Source of the DNA: Pochonia chlamydosporia 170
Lineage: Eukaryota > Ascomycota > Sordariomycetes > Hypocreales > Clavicipitaceae
Length of the DNA stretch: 64,000 nt
Direction: 5' to 3'
Assembly: GCF_001653235.2 (NCBI RefSeq)
Contig: NC_035790.1
Span: 1,860,001 to 1,924,000, forward strand
Shown here: positions 35,007 through 44,552 of the stretch, piece by piece
How positions within the stretch are numbered: the stretch's first letter is position 1
Layout of the letters: each line of letters opens with the position of its first letter
Notes under the pieces: generated by a model
Databases searched by the model: none
What the model was told of the DNA's origin: nothing
The model's input: the letters and a program-made list of their open reading frames with translations, nothing else
Position numbers and translations under genes: made by a program

Positions 35007-35543
35007 TTACTCCTTCGCATTTTCCGTCTGGGCACTCGCCTCCTCCGGCCAAAATTCAATATCCCCATCCTCACCAAGACTACCCCTCTTGACAAGCTTC
35101 CCCTTTTCTCGCATCAAGTCCTCCACAGTAATTTTCCTATCCCCAAAGATATTCAAGTGATCGCTAATGACATGCCGATTTCGACAGCTAGGACACGTAA
35201 TCAGCACAGAGCCCGTGTGATAGCCCTGCTTCGATACATTATGATGGCTGCGGTGGCTGCACGGCACGCAGGTGAATGATAGCTGGTAGTACGCGGGATT
35301 GATCTCTGGTCGTTCCCCTTCGCTTGTGGGCGGTTCGCTGGACTCGGTGGCCTGCGCCTCGGCCTCGGGTTTCAAGTAGACTGGTTTTTTGGGCGGGCGA
35401 GGAATGGAGTGTGCTGCTCGTATGGCGATGGGCGTGGTCTTTGCGGATCGGAAGGTGTGTTGTTGAAAGGGGATTGCGCGGAGTCTCTGGGGGCGCAGCT
35501 GGCGCAGAAGGGGGGAGATGGAAGTTGTTGCTCTGGATGCCAT
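35007..35543 (-). CDS. ZIM17: Mitochondrial DNL-type zinc finger protein (Zim17/Hep1/Tim15)
   Basis: Chaperone that keeps mitochondrial Hsp70 (Ssc1) soluble and supports matrix import. Single exon of 178 residues with a true ATG. The first 50 residues are Arg/Ser/Ala-rich without acids (LLRQLRPQRLRAIPFQQHTF), a typical matrix presequence, followed by a Pro/Glu-rich linker. The DNL zinc ribbon is complete: FTCVPCSHRS, SKQGYHTGSVLITCPSCRNR, then the signature HVISDHLNIFGD. Four Cys in two CX2C pairs would bind one zinc. The C-terminal tail is acidic and variable. Convergent with UTP20, 263 bp apart. Confidence 0.95.
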   Translation of the reverse strand: MASRATTSISPLLRQLRPQRLRAIPFQQHTFRSAKTTPIAIRAAHSIPRPPKKPVYLKPEAEAQATESSEPPTSEGERPEINPAYYQLSFTCVPCSHRSHHNVSKQGYHTGSVLITCPSCRNRHVISDHLNIFGDRKITVEDLMREKGKLVKRGSLGEDGDIEFWPEEASAQTENAKE

Positions 35544-36165
35544 GGTTGATTACTATGACGGGGAGGGGTGGTGTGGTGGTTGGAAGATGAGGTGGTGGAT
35601 GAGTGAGGTTGAAATTTTTGGAGAGCTATGCAGGAGGTTTGGGATCGAGAGTTCGAGAAACTAGGGACGTCATAATTTGTGGTTGGCTCCAGCGAGAGGC
35701 TTGTGGCGGAAGCTGTGGGGCCGGCAGGGTGCATTGTGGCGGCTCCTTCAACTTCAGATTCCCGCAGTCTTCATTGGCCGTACAAGATTGATACAAGTAT
35801 ATTCTGTTTATTTTTTGTTAAAATTTATGAAAAGAGGGATTTCTTTCCCTTCTGTTTGATGCCGAAATCTTGGTGGTAGTTTGGGCACTCGGTTGGGTTA
35901 CTTGACCTTGATCCTGGTGGAGCTCCTTCCTCACCTGCTCCAATCCGTGTAAGTCGTTCTTGCCAAAGATTCTCGGAAGACGGCAAAAGAATCCATTGCA
36001 CCTGCCATCTTGTAAATGATGCTGAAAAAGCTCGCTATTTGTTAGAAATGCGGAAATTCCTTTGGTTTGAATGTACAAATCCAATTCTCAGCAACTCCTC
36101 TACTGCTGTGACGCAAATTACACCATCAGAAACGTTTCACTCCCGACCAAGTGTCCGCAGAAGCC
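35544..36165. other. Divergent intergenic region between ZIM17 and the PR-1-like gene
   Basis: 0.6 kb holding two presumptive promoters. A TTTATTTTTTGTTAAAATTTATG stretch near 35807-35829 is strongly AT-rich. No gene was seen. Confidence 0.5.
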
Positions 36166-36799
36166 ATGAAGAACTTCTCTGGCTTAGTCGTCTCCTGCCT
36201 CTTACTTAACAGCAGATCCGTTATAGCAAGCAGTGATGATCCAACTGCTGCATTGGCAATTGTGAACCAAGCTCGTCAAGCCAAAGGCGTGCAACCTCTC
36301 ACCTGGGACCCCAACTTGAAAACCTACGCTCAACTTTGGGCAGATGAGATGGGAAGTGGGAGGCAGCCGTTTGAACACGCCCCGGCTTCATATCGCCCCA
36401 GCCAGGGAGAAAACTTGTATGAACAGTCGGCCGGTCAGTGCGATGCAGCTTACGACAACCCCCTTCAGACGGCAATGCGTGCGTGGCTGTCGCAAGAGAG
36501 TTTGTATACTGGTCAGCCGATAACTACTGGGCACGAGCCATGGCTGCATTGGTGTGCGTTTACCGTCTTTTCATTGCCATGTCGTTGCAGGAAATGCTCA
36601 CTGTCTGAATAGCTCAGTGTATGTGGTCTTCTACCACACGAATTGGTTGTGCTCGTGCGTACAGCATCTCTGAGCCGTACAAGTTCTTCGACGTCTGCCG
36701 ATTCGCTCCCGAAGGAAACATGTGAGTGCTTTGCAAGTCGATTCTCCCCCGTCCCAGCTTCTACTGACTGGACCTAGTGTTGGACAGAAACCGTTTTAG
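36166..36799 (+). CDS. Secreted CAP/SCP/PR-1-like protein
   Basis: Small secreted member of the CAP superfamily (sterol- or lipid-binding PR-1 types are known in fungi). Three exons: 36166-36553, 36613-36721 and 36778-36799, giving 172 residues. Start at the ATG of MKNFSGLVVSCLLLNSRSV gives a short signal peptide ending near IASS; the upstream in-frame codon is only GTG. CAP features: ALAIVNQARQAKGVQPLTWD, LKTYAQLWADEM, the His/Glu pair in FEHAPASYRPSQGENLYEQS, AWLSQE, and the CAP1-like HWSQCMWSSTTRIGCARAYS. It ends in CRFAPEGNIVGQKPF, a shortened form of the CAP2 CNYxPPGN region. HWSQCMW replaces the usual HYTQVVW. Exon borders were chosen for frame and motif continuity. The substrate is unknown. 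Confidence 0.85.
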
Positions 36800-37726
36800 A
36801 GCCGTTTTGAAGGAGAATGCCAGTTTGGACCAGGACGAGGAATGCGGTCCCGCCAAAGGCCAAATCTGATCAATGGAGAGAATTTTTAGCTGTCAATGCC
36901 CTTTTGTTAGATTTGACGTTGGAGCTAGCCTCGACTTTTGTTGGTGGACACAAGTCTGCCGTGAACCAAGGTGGTGGCAAGCCTCAATTTGTTTGAAAGT
37001 ATGTTGCTATTTCGATTCGCTACATTATAAGTACAGTGAGCTGGTCGGGTAAAGAGAAGCTGCCGTTCGTTAGGCCGGCATCTGATTTGTGGAAATAGAG
37101 CCGATTTAGCAGGACTAGTCCATGGAGAGCACTTGGTGCTTCAAGGCGTGATTGACTCGTCAGGTCCAATTGATCTCTTGTAATTGTAACATTAGCTGAA
37201 GTATGACTCACTTTTTTTTTTTTTTAAGTTTCATTGGGTACTCATTGAATGGAGGGATTAAACTGAACCAACTGGCAGGTCCATGGAGCTTAATATAAGA
37301 AATGCCGTGGGTAATTACCCATAACTCGGCGTTTAGGACTGGTTCTCCGCAGTGGCTGGCGATGGATTATCTGACGACTACATGGCACCGGTTGACGAAA
37401 TGGCAAATAGCTTTACCCCTCCCTCGACTTACAACAACCGGACAGCTTCGAGATGCCTCTTGCGACAACCCCTCCCCACCATGGGCAAGCTGAGAGAGCA
37501 TAACTGGCGGAGATATGGACATAAGGGCATATGTCCGTACATGATGGCGCTTCAAGATGCAGTCTGTGAAATATAAATAAAGCCAGTGCCTGTACTTGGC
37601 CATGGAGCCAATTGCGAATACACCCATTCATTCACCAGCAGCACGTTGTAAGGCTACACTCTAGAACCCCGGCTCAGCTCCAGAATCTCGACGACTTAGA
37701 CGAGCATAATTCGAACAACGGCAACA
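36800..37726. other. Intergenic region upstream of the aldo/keto reductase
   Basis: 0.9 kb, no supportable gene. It contains a T-rich run at about 37211-37225 and the presumptive promoter of the reductase on the right. Confidence 0.55.
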
Positions 37727-38875
37727 ATGGCGAATTTCTTCTCAAACGCTCCCGAGCCTGCCACAGAGCTAGGTCGCTACCGCGTCCTGGCACCATCAGC
37801 CGCAATTCGAGTCTCTCCATTGGCCCTCGGCGCCATGTCCATTGGCGACGCCTGGAGCAGCGCAATGGGATCGATGAACAAGGAACAATCGTTCAAGCTG
37901 CTGGACGCCTTTGTCGCGGCAGGCGGGAACTTCATCGACACAGCCAACGGGTATCAGAACGAGCAGTCAGAAACCTGGCTAGGCGAATGGGTAACAGAAC
38001 GAGGAATCCGCGACCAACTCGTCCTCGCAACCAAGTACACATCTGACTATCGAAGCCATGCCGAGGGCAAAGGCAAAGTGCCGAACTGCACGGGCAACCA
38101 CCGCAAGAGTCTTCACATCAGTGTGCGGGATTCGCTGAAGAAGCTGCAAACAGACTACATTGACCTCCTGTACGTGCACTGGTGGGACTTTACAACCAGC
38201 ATCAAGGAGGTCATGGACTCTCTGCACTTTCTCGTCCAGCAAGGCAAGGTGCTGTATCTCGGCGCCTCAGACATGCCCGCGTGGGTAGTCAGCGCGGCCA
38301 ACACCTACGCCATTGATAACAGCAAGACGCCCTTTAGCGTATACCAGGGCCGGTGGAGCGTCATGCAGCGCGATTTCGAGCGTGACATTATCCCCATGGC
38401 GCGAATGTTCGGCATGGCTCTCGTCCCGTGGAATGTCGTCGGCGGGGGCAAGTTCCAGACCAAGAAGGCCATCGAGGAGAGGAAGAAGAACGGAGAGGGT
38501 CTCCGGGCGTTTGCTACGACGAGCGAGCAGAGCGAGAGCGAGGAGAAGATTAGCGCGGCGCTGGAGAAAGTCGCTGGGGAGGTGGGCGTTGAGTCCATCA
38601 CGGCGGTTGCGCTGGCGTATGTGCTGCACAAGGCGGCGAATGTGGTGCCGCTGGTGGGAGGGCGCAAGGTCGAGCATCTGGAGGATAATATTAAGGCTTT
38701 GAGTATTCGGTTGAGCGAGGAGCAGATTACGTATTTGGAGAGCGTGGTCGAGTTTGATGTTGGGTTTCCGCATGACTTTCTGGGGACGGACCCGAATGTC
38801 ACGGGGAGGAGTATGCGGTTGGATAGGAATGCGTTGCTCAAGTTTCCTATGGCGCAGAAACCGAGCAGTGTTTAG
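37727..38875 (+). CDS. Aldo/keto reductase, aryl-alcohol dehydrogenase / norsolorinic acid reductase-like
   Basis: NADPH-dependent (beta/alpha)8-barrel oxidoreductase of the fungal AKR group that includes yeast Aad proteins and the NorA/NorB/StcV reductases. Single exon of 382 residues with a true ATG. The catalytic tetrad is visible: Asp71 and Tyr76 in FIDTANGY, Lys103 in LATKY and His151 in LYVHWWD. The C-terminal half has the cofactor-binding segments [27 protein letters not shown] and [17 protein letters not shown]. No polyketide synthase, P450 or other aflatoxin-type gene lies beside it, so a role in a secondary-metabolite pathway is not supported here. A general aryl-aldehyde detoxification role is more likely. 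The substrate cannot be read from sequence. Confidence 0.9.
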   Translation: MANFFSNAPEPATELGRYRVLAPSAAIRVSPLALGAMSIGDAWSSAMGSMNKEQSFKLLDAFVAAGGNFIDTANGYQNEQSETWLGEWVTERGIRDQLVLATKYTSDYRSHAEGKGKVPNCTGNHRKSLHISVRDSLKKLQTDYIDLLYVHWWDFTTSIKEVMDSLHFLVQQGKVLYLGASDMPAWVVSAANTYAIDNSKTPFSVYQGRWSVMQRDFERDIIPMARMFGMALVPWNVVGGGKFQTKKAIEERKKNGEGLRAFATTSEQSESEEKISAALEKVAGEVGVESITAVALAYVLHKAANVVPLVGGRKVEHLEDNIKALSIRLSEEQITYLESVVEFDVGFPHDFLGTDPNVTGRSMRLDRNALLKFPMAQKPSSV

Positions 38876-39360
38876 GTTGTGTTGTGAGGAGGCGGGTGTA
38901 TGTTGATAGGAAGTTTTAGAATAAGAATAGACTGGCTGATGGTGCTTTGTGTTGTCATCGTGGCTGAATTGCGTTGCTTGTGACAGGAACTGCATGTTCA
39001 TGGGCAACTAGAAGAGTCTTGTTCGCCACACCCTGTAAAAGATTAGTGTTGGCAACCTTCGAAACGGAAAACTTGGGTATTCCAGCCAGCTTGTTAAACC
39101 AGACCCTCAATATGAATTGGTACCTATCAAGGCGTCTCTAAAGCAGCCCGTTGTTGGTGTGGTTCATTATGGTGTGGTGGGCGTACAAAGTCAAATCAAA
39201 AAAACTTTGTCTCAACTGCATGCATGCACAGAGCACGAGGCATGTGGCGAACGAACTTGAATGTGTCCGGTCTCAGTGCCGGTGTAAGTAAAACCCTGCC
39301 AAGTATCGAATGGATCGCATTCTAGTTGTATGGGGGACCATTGTATCGAAGCCTGGCGGC

Positions 39361-39388
39361 TGGCGTCTGGCGTCTGGCGTCTGGCGTC
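39361..39388 (+). repeat. TGGCGTC heptamer tandem repeat
   Basis: Four perfect 7-bp units. Intergenic. Confidence 0.9.
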
Positions 39389-39645
39389 TGACATCACCAT
39401 GCATCACGATTCAGCTGTCTGGTGGCATCTGGCAGCCCCCGGCAGAGTACCACAAGCTGACTTGATATGTGACTTGACATTTTTCGTCGTTGAAGACTGC
39501 ACCAGACTGACGTATTTTTCGCCACAGTTGCCGCCTTTGCGAACCACCTTGGTAGGTAGTGACCCCGACGACAAGACGAAATGCTGCTTGTGACCCTGGA
39601 GGCAATGGAGGGTCCCAGGGAACAAGCACACCAGCCAGGGACCTC

Positions 39646-39674
39646 TGGCTTGTCGTTGGCTTGTCGTTGGCTTG
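39646..39674 (+). repeat. 11-bp tandem repeat TGGCTTGTCGT
   Basis: Two perfect units and a partial third (TGGCTTG). Confidence 0.9.
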
Positions 39675-39772
39675 AGGAGGTGGATGAGGGCGGAAATACA
39701 AAATAATCCCATCGCCTGGTGCCAATCATTGACCGCTTGGCTGGACCAAGGCAAGGGATGAAGACGAGATGG

Positions 39773-39834
39773 ACCAAACCAGACCTCCAGACCTCTTGCA
39801 CCCCCTCCTTTACCCCTGTCTGGTGCCTTTCTGG
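39773..39834. repeat. ACCAGAC / TCTGGTGCC motif cluster
   Basis: Contains ACCAAACCAGACC, then CCAGACC, and on the right TCTGGTGCCTTTCTGGTGCC. It matches the dispersed TCTGGT motif. Confidence 0.55.
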
Positions 39835-40724
39835 TGCCGTTCCTTGATGACCATCTTGAGTCAACTGGTGCAGCGAGGGAGTATCCAACCTGCATGAACA
39901 TGAACATTCCTCTTCCTTGTAGATGTCGGCTGCTGTTTCCGTGAACTTTCCATGGCCCGCCAATTTTTGATGCTTTTATTGGCGCTGTCCTGCGTGCGAG
40001 TGCGAGAGCCCAAGGCACCATCCAACCTAAATCATCTCTTATTATTGGCTTTTGTTATCCCTTGTCAGGTCACACCTGGGACAACAAATCGGGGATCTGG
40101 TTGTGCCGGTGTTGACATCAAATGCTCTCAAGTGCTGCCGGTAGAGAGTACTTCGTACACGAGTACGGAATCCCTGCATGTCTTACTTCAGTACCTAGGT
40201 ACCTGGCCGCTCAACCGCCCGCCGCCCGGACTTTACTCTGACAGTGAAGGTTCCCATTGCGACGCCCGCGCCACACCAACCGGACAATTTATGCATGTGT
40301 TCTCTGAAATTTCCACATCCGTGGAGGCGAAGAAGCGAAGAAGCAAAAAAGCCTCGCTTGCTTCGGCCAAAGGTGGTAACTTGACGCCCGTACATGTAGG
40401 CAATCTGGTCCATGTCATTCTCCCAGAAACATTGATGCTGAACGCTATCAATTGATGTCTGGTGATACTGAACATTGAAGCACACAGCCCTCTGTCACCG
40501 CCACACCATCACCCATCCCTTCCAGTCCACGTTGCAGAAAAATAAGAGACTACCTAGGTACTTAAGTAGTCGATGCGGCTCGTCTCCTGCCTTGTGCTGC
40601 GTATCAAGGTATAAATCCTCAACTCATATTCATTCTCCGGCCATGTCCACTCGAATAGATGCCAGCAAGTTTTCAAACATGTGAGCACACTTATTTTCAA
40701 TTGCGATTTTCTTCTTCTGCAATC

Positions 40725-40746
40725 TTTTTTTTTTTTTTTTTTTTTT
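40725..40746 (+). repeat. Poly(T) tract, 22 bp
   Basis: An uninterrupted run of T bases about 195 bp before the small membrane-protein gene. Confidence 0.85.
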
Positions 40747-40940
40747 GCCCACAGGCCGGCTGTGTCGTGTCTACATGCACTTGAATAGCTGGTCTATGAC
40801 ACCTACGCACTCCCAAAGCGGTGTCATGCCTCATGGTTATCGACACTAACACGCGAATCTTTGTCACGTTGGTTTCGGGCTTTGCAGTCCCGGAATTTTT
40901 TTTCAAAACATCACGAAACTCAACAATACCCACCGTATTT

Positions 40941-41292
40941 ATGCCTCTCAGTCCTGAGGTCATTGTAGCACTGGTTGCATTGTTTATTGCCCTGCCGCCG
41001 GCCGTCGCCGTCGTGTGGCAGTGCCGCAGAGCAAGACAACATCGACAGCGGTACCGTTGTTCCACACATGGTTCGTATAATATATATACCGGGACTAAAT
41101 TTGAGATTTGAAAGCTAATAGACCAGCAAAGAGGAAGAAGGGTTTCATCCTCCCTTGCAACATCACGAGCTTTTGCAATTGCCACAACTAGACCGTCGGC
41201 CGACCACGAGTCCACAACAAGGGCATGTTCGGGAGGCATTGTACATTGTTGCCTATCAAGCCAGGGAATATAACTCGGATATTGTGCAGTAA
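40941..41292 (+). CDS. Small single-helix membrane protein (99 aa), spliced
   Basis: Hand-built model of two exons, 40941-41074 and 41127-41292, with a 52-bp intron (GTATAA..CAG, phase 2). The first exon starts MPLSPEVIVALVALFIALPP, runs through AVAVVWQ, and is followed by an Arg-rich stretch (CRRARQHRQRYR). This gives one hydrophobic helix with a basic cytoplasmic-type flank. The second exon continues KEEEGFHPPLQHHELLQLPQ and ends HVREALYIVAYQAREYNSDIVQ. Without the intron the frame stops 12 codons past the donor. The hydrophobic N-terminus resembles small fungal orphan membrane proteins that I have seen with similar SxEVIxALVAL starts; I cannot name the family. No signal-peptidase site is obvious, so it is probably a membrane anchor. 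Function unknown. Confidence 0.5.
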
Positions 41293-42594
41293 CTTAAAAG
41301 CTTCAGTTAGATCTCTTGTAGAACTACTGTTACATATTCAGGGTTCGACAATATACAAGTCGACTTTGTTGGCTGGTGCGGCGAGCCGAGGCTGGTGGTT
41401 GTTGGTGTAAGTGTAGGTGTAAGTGGTGGCATCGATTGATTCCTCTCAATTTGGATGGTTTCTCCATCACGATTCACTGTCTTGCACATTTCATGATTGC
41501 GAAGAGATCCCTTCTTCTCCTTCTTTTTGGGCCTGTCGAATTTCTTTGTTTGGAACAAGCGTCGTGTATTTGAAAAAGGTTTACAGCGTGCAAGCCATGA
41601 TATTTTGAGTAAAGAGGAGCTTTACCTACATGTGTTCATCCCATCTCTGAGGCATCCCCGAGCATCTCATTGGTTAGTTAGAAATACTCTTCGGCGACTG
41701 GTCAATAGAGACTGAGGTGGAGACACAGAACGCATGCATTCTCTTGTTGTAATGTGCTGGCGTTGCAGTGGATGAAGTGATAGAGGCGAAGGCAAGGATC
41801 CGTGAACATTGGAAGGCGGCACTGGACTCCCTGAAGAAGCTTCTCCCGTCGACTTGAGCACTTTCCCCCTCCGCTTTCGGCACATATATCTGGATTCTGG
41901 AGTCCCTCAATAGGTCCCCAGTCTTGTTGCACGGGTGAGGTTTGGTGCAGGTTGGGTTGTGCGCATTATAAAAAAATATGTAGGGACATTTATTTACATG
42001 CTTGTAGCTGAAACTAAATGACTCTTCTACATCGAATTTACAATGTTTCCAAGTTCAATTTGGTTCTCGACTTTGTTGCCTGAGAATTCTGCGCCAGAGA
42101 GCTACTTATGTGGTGGAGGTTGTTGCCCTGGTTTTATGGAAAGTTAGTTCTATAATGGCGGCGTAATATAGAGATCTATGGTGCTTACACAGGAGTTAAA
42201 CGGAACCGCAAAATGTAATTAAAAGCTAGGGCAACCTAATAGTCTTTCCCTGGCTAAGAATTTCTTTAGAAATACCTAAACCCCTAGCATCTTTCACTCG
42301 TGACGGGTAAGAATGCCAGCGCAAATTAGGATTAGCCAAGTTGTAAGCTTTAGCTCTACATGTTAATGGGGCATATGGGGGGGGGGTTCTCAGCTTTAAG
42401 CCATCAAAGCACTGAGAAACAAACGCCACCCGTTTGGAATAACAGCACACAGTGCCCTTTTAGGTACCATAATCAAAGGAGTAATATTCAACGTAAACGA
42501 CTTGTAAGTTTAAAATGAACCAAAACAAAGGAGCTATACTACTTAAGTGAGTGGCTGCTTTAAGCAGGGAGAACATCAGAAAACTCTACCGATA
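41293..42594. other. Gene-poor, AT-rich stretch with possible degenerate repeat remnant
   Basis: No gene. The segment 41960-42590 is rich in TA, TTAG and CTAG steps and short stops, unlike the flanking coding DNA. It includes a run of 9 G near 42380. A 74-codon minus-strand ORF at 42226-42450 (with SRVKDARGLGISKEILSQGK) has somewhat protein-like character and could be a relic. No terminal repeats were found. Confidence 0.4.
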
Positions 42595-43989
42595 TTAAAC
42601 CCAGCCACCACTTGAAGGATTTGCGTTGGCAACATCTGAAAAGCTTGGCCCTTCTGCCAGGGCTCCCGTAGCGTCCTGGTTGACATCAGGGAACGACTCG
42701 TTGAGGGCGTAATTGTATCCTAAATCCGCCTGCGTCGCCACGGGAAGCCAATTCGAAAACTCGGCAGGATTGCCTGGAGGAGGATTGCTGTAACTGGGAA
42801 GAGCAGCAGACATAGGTTTCGTCATGCTGATGTGTCTGGAATATCGATGGTAATATGCCAGTCCTCCTAGCTCCACGCCCAGATCACACCACTGCCACTC
42901 GTTGATCTTGACCATCTTATCCTCAGTCGTAATGCTGCGGTCGTGGTCAGGTGCCATCGCCAGCATACAGAGCCACCACAGAGCGAGTTCTGTCGTCAAC
43001 ATATTTACACCGCGCTTGGTCCATGGGATAGGCATGATGGATGCCTTGAGTTCTCTGCCCGTCGTTCCACTTGTGCTGCCTGTGCCCGCTGCCTGCCCTT
43101 CTCCCACAGCAGCATAGCTGAAGCAGCATGCAACCAGCTCTTCATTAGTCTGTATATACCCATAACGAGTTCCTGCCTTTTCACATATATTTCCAAGCTG
43201 TATAATAGGGAATGTTGGCTCTTTCTTGGAGGGCAGTGGTGTATTGGGGTTGAGGTTGACCAAGACTTTCTGGCACTTCCATTTCGAGCTGGCCCTTGCG
43301 AGGCCAACAACCAGAGCCGGTTGATGGTGATTGTCGAGTTCGATGATGTGATCCACAACCAGAGAACCGGATAGATGTAACTTCGCAATAAAGGAATTAT
43401 CAGGAGTCGAGCATTGGGTCCTGAGATTGCTGTCTTGGTGGAGCGTGAGGAATTCCATGGCGAAGCCAAGAGTCTGTCGCAACACCCTATCGTGCCAACC
43501 AATTAAGCCTCGGACGTCTTTGTCTGATCTAATAACCACCCTATTGAGTTCTGCGGGCACAGGAGGTGTTTGGTGTGCTGTGAAATAAGAGTTAAGGACA
43601 TGTCCGTAGCTATCGTTCAGATTCTCCAGCGTAAACTCCTTCCAGAGAGTAATATTGCTTAGCTTTGGCCACTCGCTATTAGAAGTGTTTCTTCCAGGTT
43701 TTGTTTGCGAGGCTATTAATGGCTTATTTTGAGTGAGAATTTGTCGCAGCGTGAAAGTGGTTTGCTGGCCAGCCATGTTCACAAGCATGGACGTCATCCA
43801 CGCACTTACGGCTCGCTTGAAAACCTGGGACTTTGTCAGAAAGTCGACGAAACTTTGCGTCCCTACTTTATCGGACGCAAAGATGAGGCTGGCGAGGAAT
43901 TGCGGCTCTGCTACTCCGTACCCCGCTTGGGAATACAAATTTGTTGTTGGTTTTGCAGGCACATCAGATTGTGTGATCGTGTAACACAT
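42595..43989 (-). CDS. Orphan 464-aa protein of a probable fungal-specific family
   Basis: A continuous 464-codon frame. The only usable ATG is at 43989; the frame extends eight codons further only from a GTG, and a stop lies just upstream. I do not recognise a named domain. Ordered segments: YGVAEPQFLASLIFASDK, VSAWMTSMLVNMAGQQT, LWKEFTLENLNDSYGHVLNS, RSDKDVRGLIGWHDRVLRQT, VVDHIIELDNHHQPALVVGL, then SSKWKCQKVLVNLNP and GTRYGYIQTNEELVACCFSY, and finally NMLTTELALWWLCMLAM. The DHIIELDN...VGLARASSKWKCQK layout resembles a PD-(D/E)XK-like core with decayed acidic residues, but this is speculative. The C-terminus is Pro/Ser/Asn-rich and probably disordered. No signal peptide. It lies 563 bp from, and in the same orientation as, the Fta2-like gene. 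Confidence 0.7.
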   Translation of the reverse strand: MCYTITQSDVPAKPTTNLYSQAGYGVAEPQFLASLIFASDKVGTQSFVDFLTKSQVFKRAVSAWMTSMLVNMAGQQTTFTLRQILTQNKPLIASQTKPGRNTSNSEWPKLSNITLWKEFTLENLNDSYGHVLNSYFTAHQTPPVPAELNRVVIRSDKDVRGLIGWHDRVLRQTLGFAMEFLTLHQDSNLRTQCSTPDNSFIAKLHLSGSLVVDHIIELDNHHQPALVVGLARASSKWKCQKVLVNLNPNTPLPSKKEPTFPIIQLGNICEKAGTRYGYIQTNEELVACCFSYAAVGEGQAAGTGSTSGTTGRELKASIMPIPWTKRGVNMLTTELALWWLCMLAMAPDHDRSITTEDKMVKINEWQWCDLGVELGGLAYYHRYSRHISMTKPMSAALPSYSNPPPGNPAEFSNWLPVATQADLGYNYALNESFPDVNQDATGALAEGPSFSDVANANPSSGGWV

Positions 43990-44000
43990 CAGATTGTGTG
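43960..44000 (+). repeat. 16-bp direct duplication at the orphan gene start
   Basis: CACATCAGATTGTGTG is present at 43960-43975 and again at 43985-44000, with 9 bp between. The chosen start codon of the 464-aa gene lies within the right copy. Each copy is itself partly self-complementary (CACA..TGTG). Confidence 0.9.
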
Positions 44001-44552
44001 TTGAGCCAACCACGTTTCAGCTTCTTTGTGTGTTTATGCCTAATGCAAGAGCGTTATCATCCTTTAGGCAGGTTGTATACGTTATATATCGTGAAGCTTC
44101 TGTTCATGAGCATATTTCAGCCCAATGTATGACAAGAAGGCGTCGATGAGGTGTTGGTCAAATCAAGAGCATTTGCCTGCGGCCACAGCTTTGGCGAGCC
44201 AAGTGCCATTGCCTGGGTCTAAAGACTGCCCATTTATGACGCATCGCATTTCTCTGTACACAAGTTGGTACGGAATTGAATATCTCAAATTCGAACGTCT
44301 GCTGCTCCTAAATTTAGTCCATTCGCCTTCCTCCTGGGGTACGCCGAGGTGGACGGGGTACGGACAATGTCAATTCGGTCCCGAAACCCGCGTAACCATA
44401 CCAAGGGAAAATGAAATATCTGCATATTACAAGAAGTAAATGGCTACTATAAGTCTCCTGTCTTGCTCACATAGTACGCGCGAATCAGATTCGCCGAGTT
44501 GTGCAAAAATACATGAAGCATAACTTCGGCCGCCGATCTACACGCAGGGCCA
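43990..44552. other. Intergenic region between the 464-aa orphan and the Fta2-like gene
   Basis: 0.56 kb; presumptive promoter of the orphan and 3' flank of the Fta2-like gene. No further gene was seen. Confidence 0.5.

Larger units (their letters stand above)
38876..40940. other. 2-kb gene-poor region
   Basis: Several short tandem repeats, TCTGGT-type motifs near 39.77-39.83 kb, CCTAGGTACC-like palindromes near 40.19 and 40.55 kb, and a 22-T tract. ORFs of up to 205 codons on the minus strand overlap in several frames and look non-coding. Confidence 0.5.

Noticed and set aside
36166..38875. PR-1-like gene plus reductase as a secondary-metabolite or effector cluster
   Set aside because: No synthase, transporter or pathway regulator is adjacent, and two genes alone do not support a cluster.
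39394..40021. Three nested minus-strand ORFs of 104-205 codons
   Set aside because: They cross tandem repeats in several frames and show no protein-like pattern.
40697..41239. 180-codon minus-strand ORF with VVDSWSADGLVVAIAKARD
   Set aside because: The opposite strand gives a coherent two-exon membrane protein, and this ORF ends in a poly-Lys artefact of the T tract.
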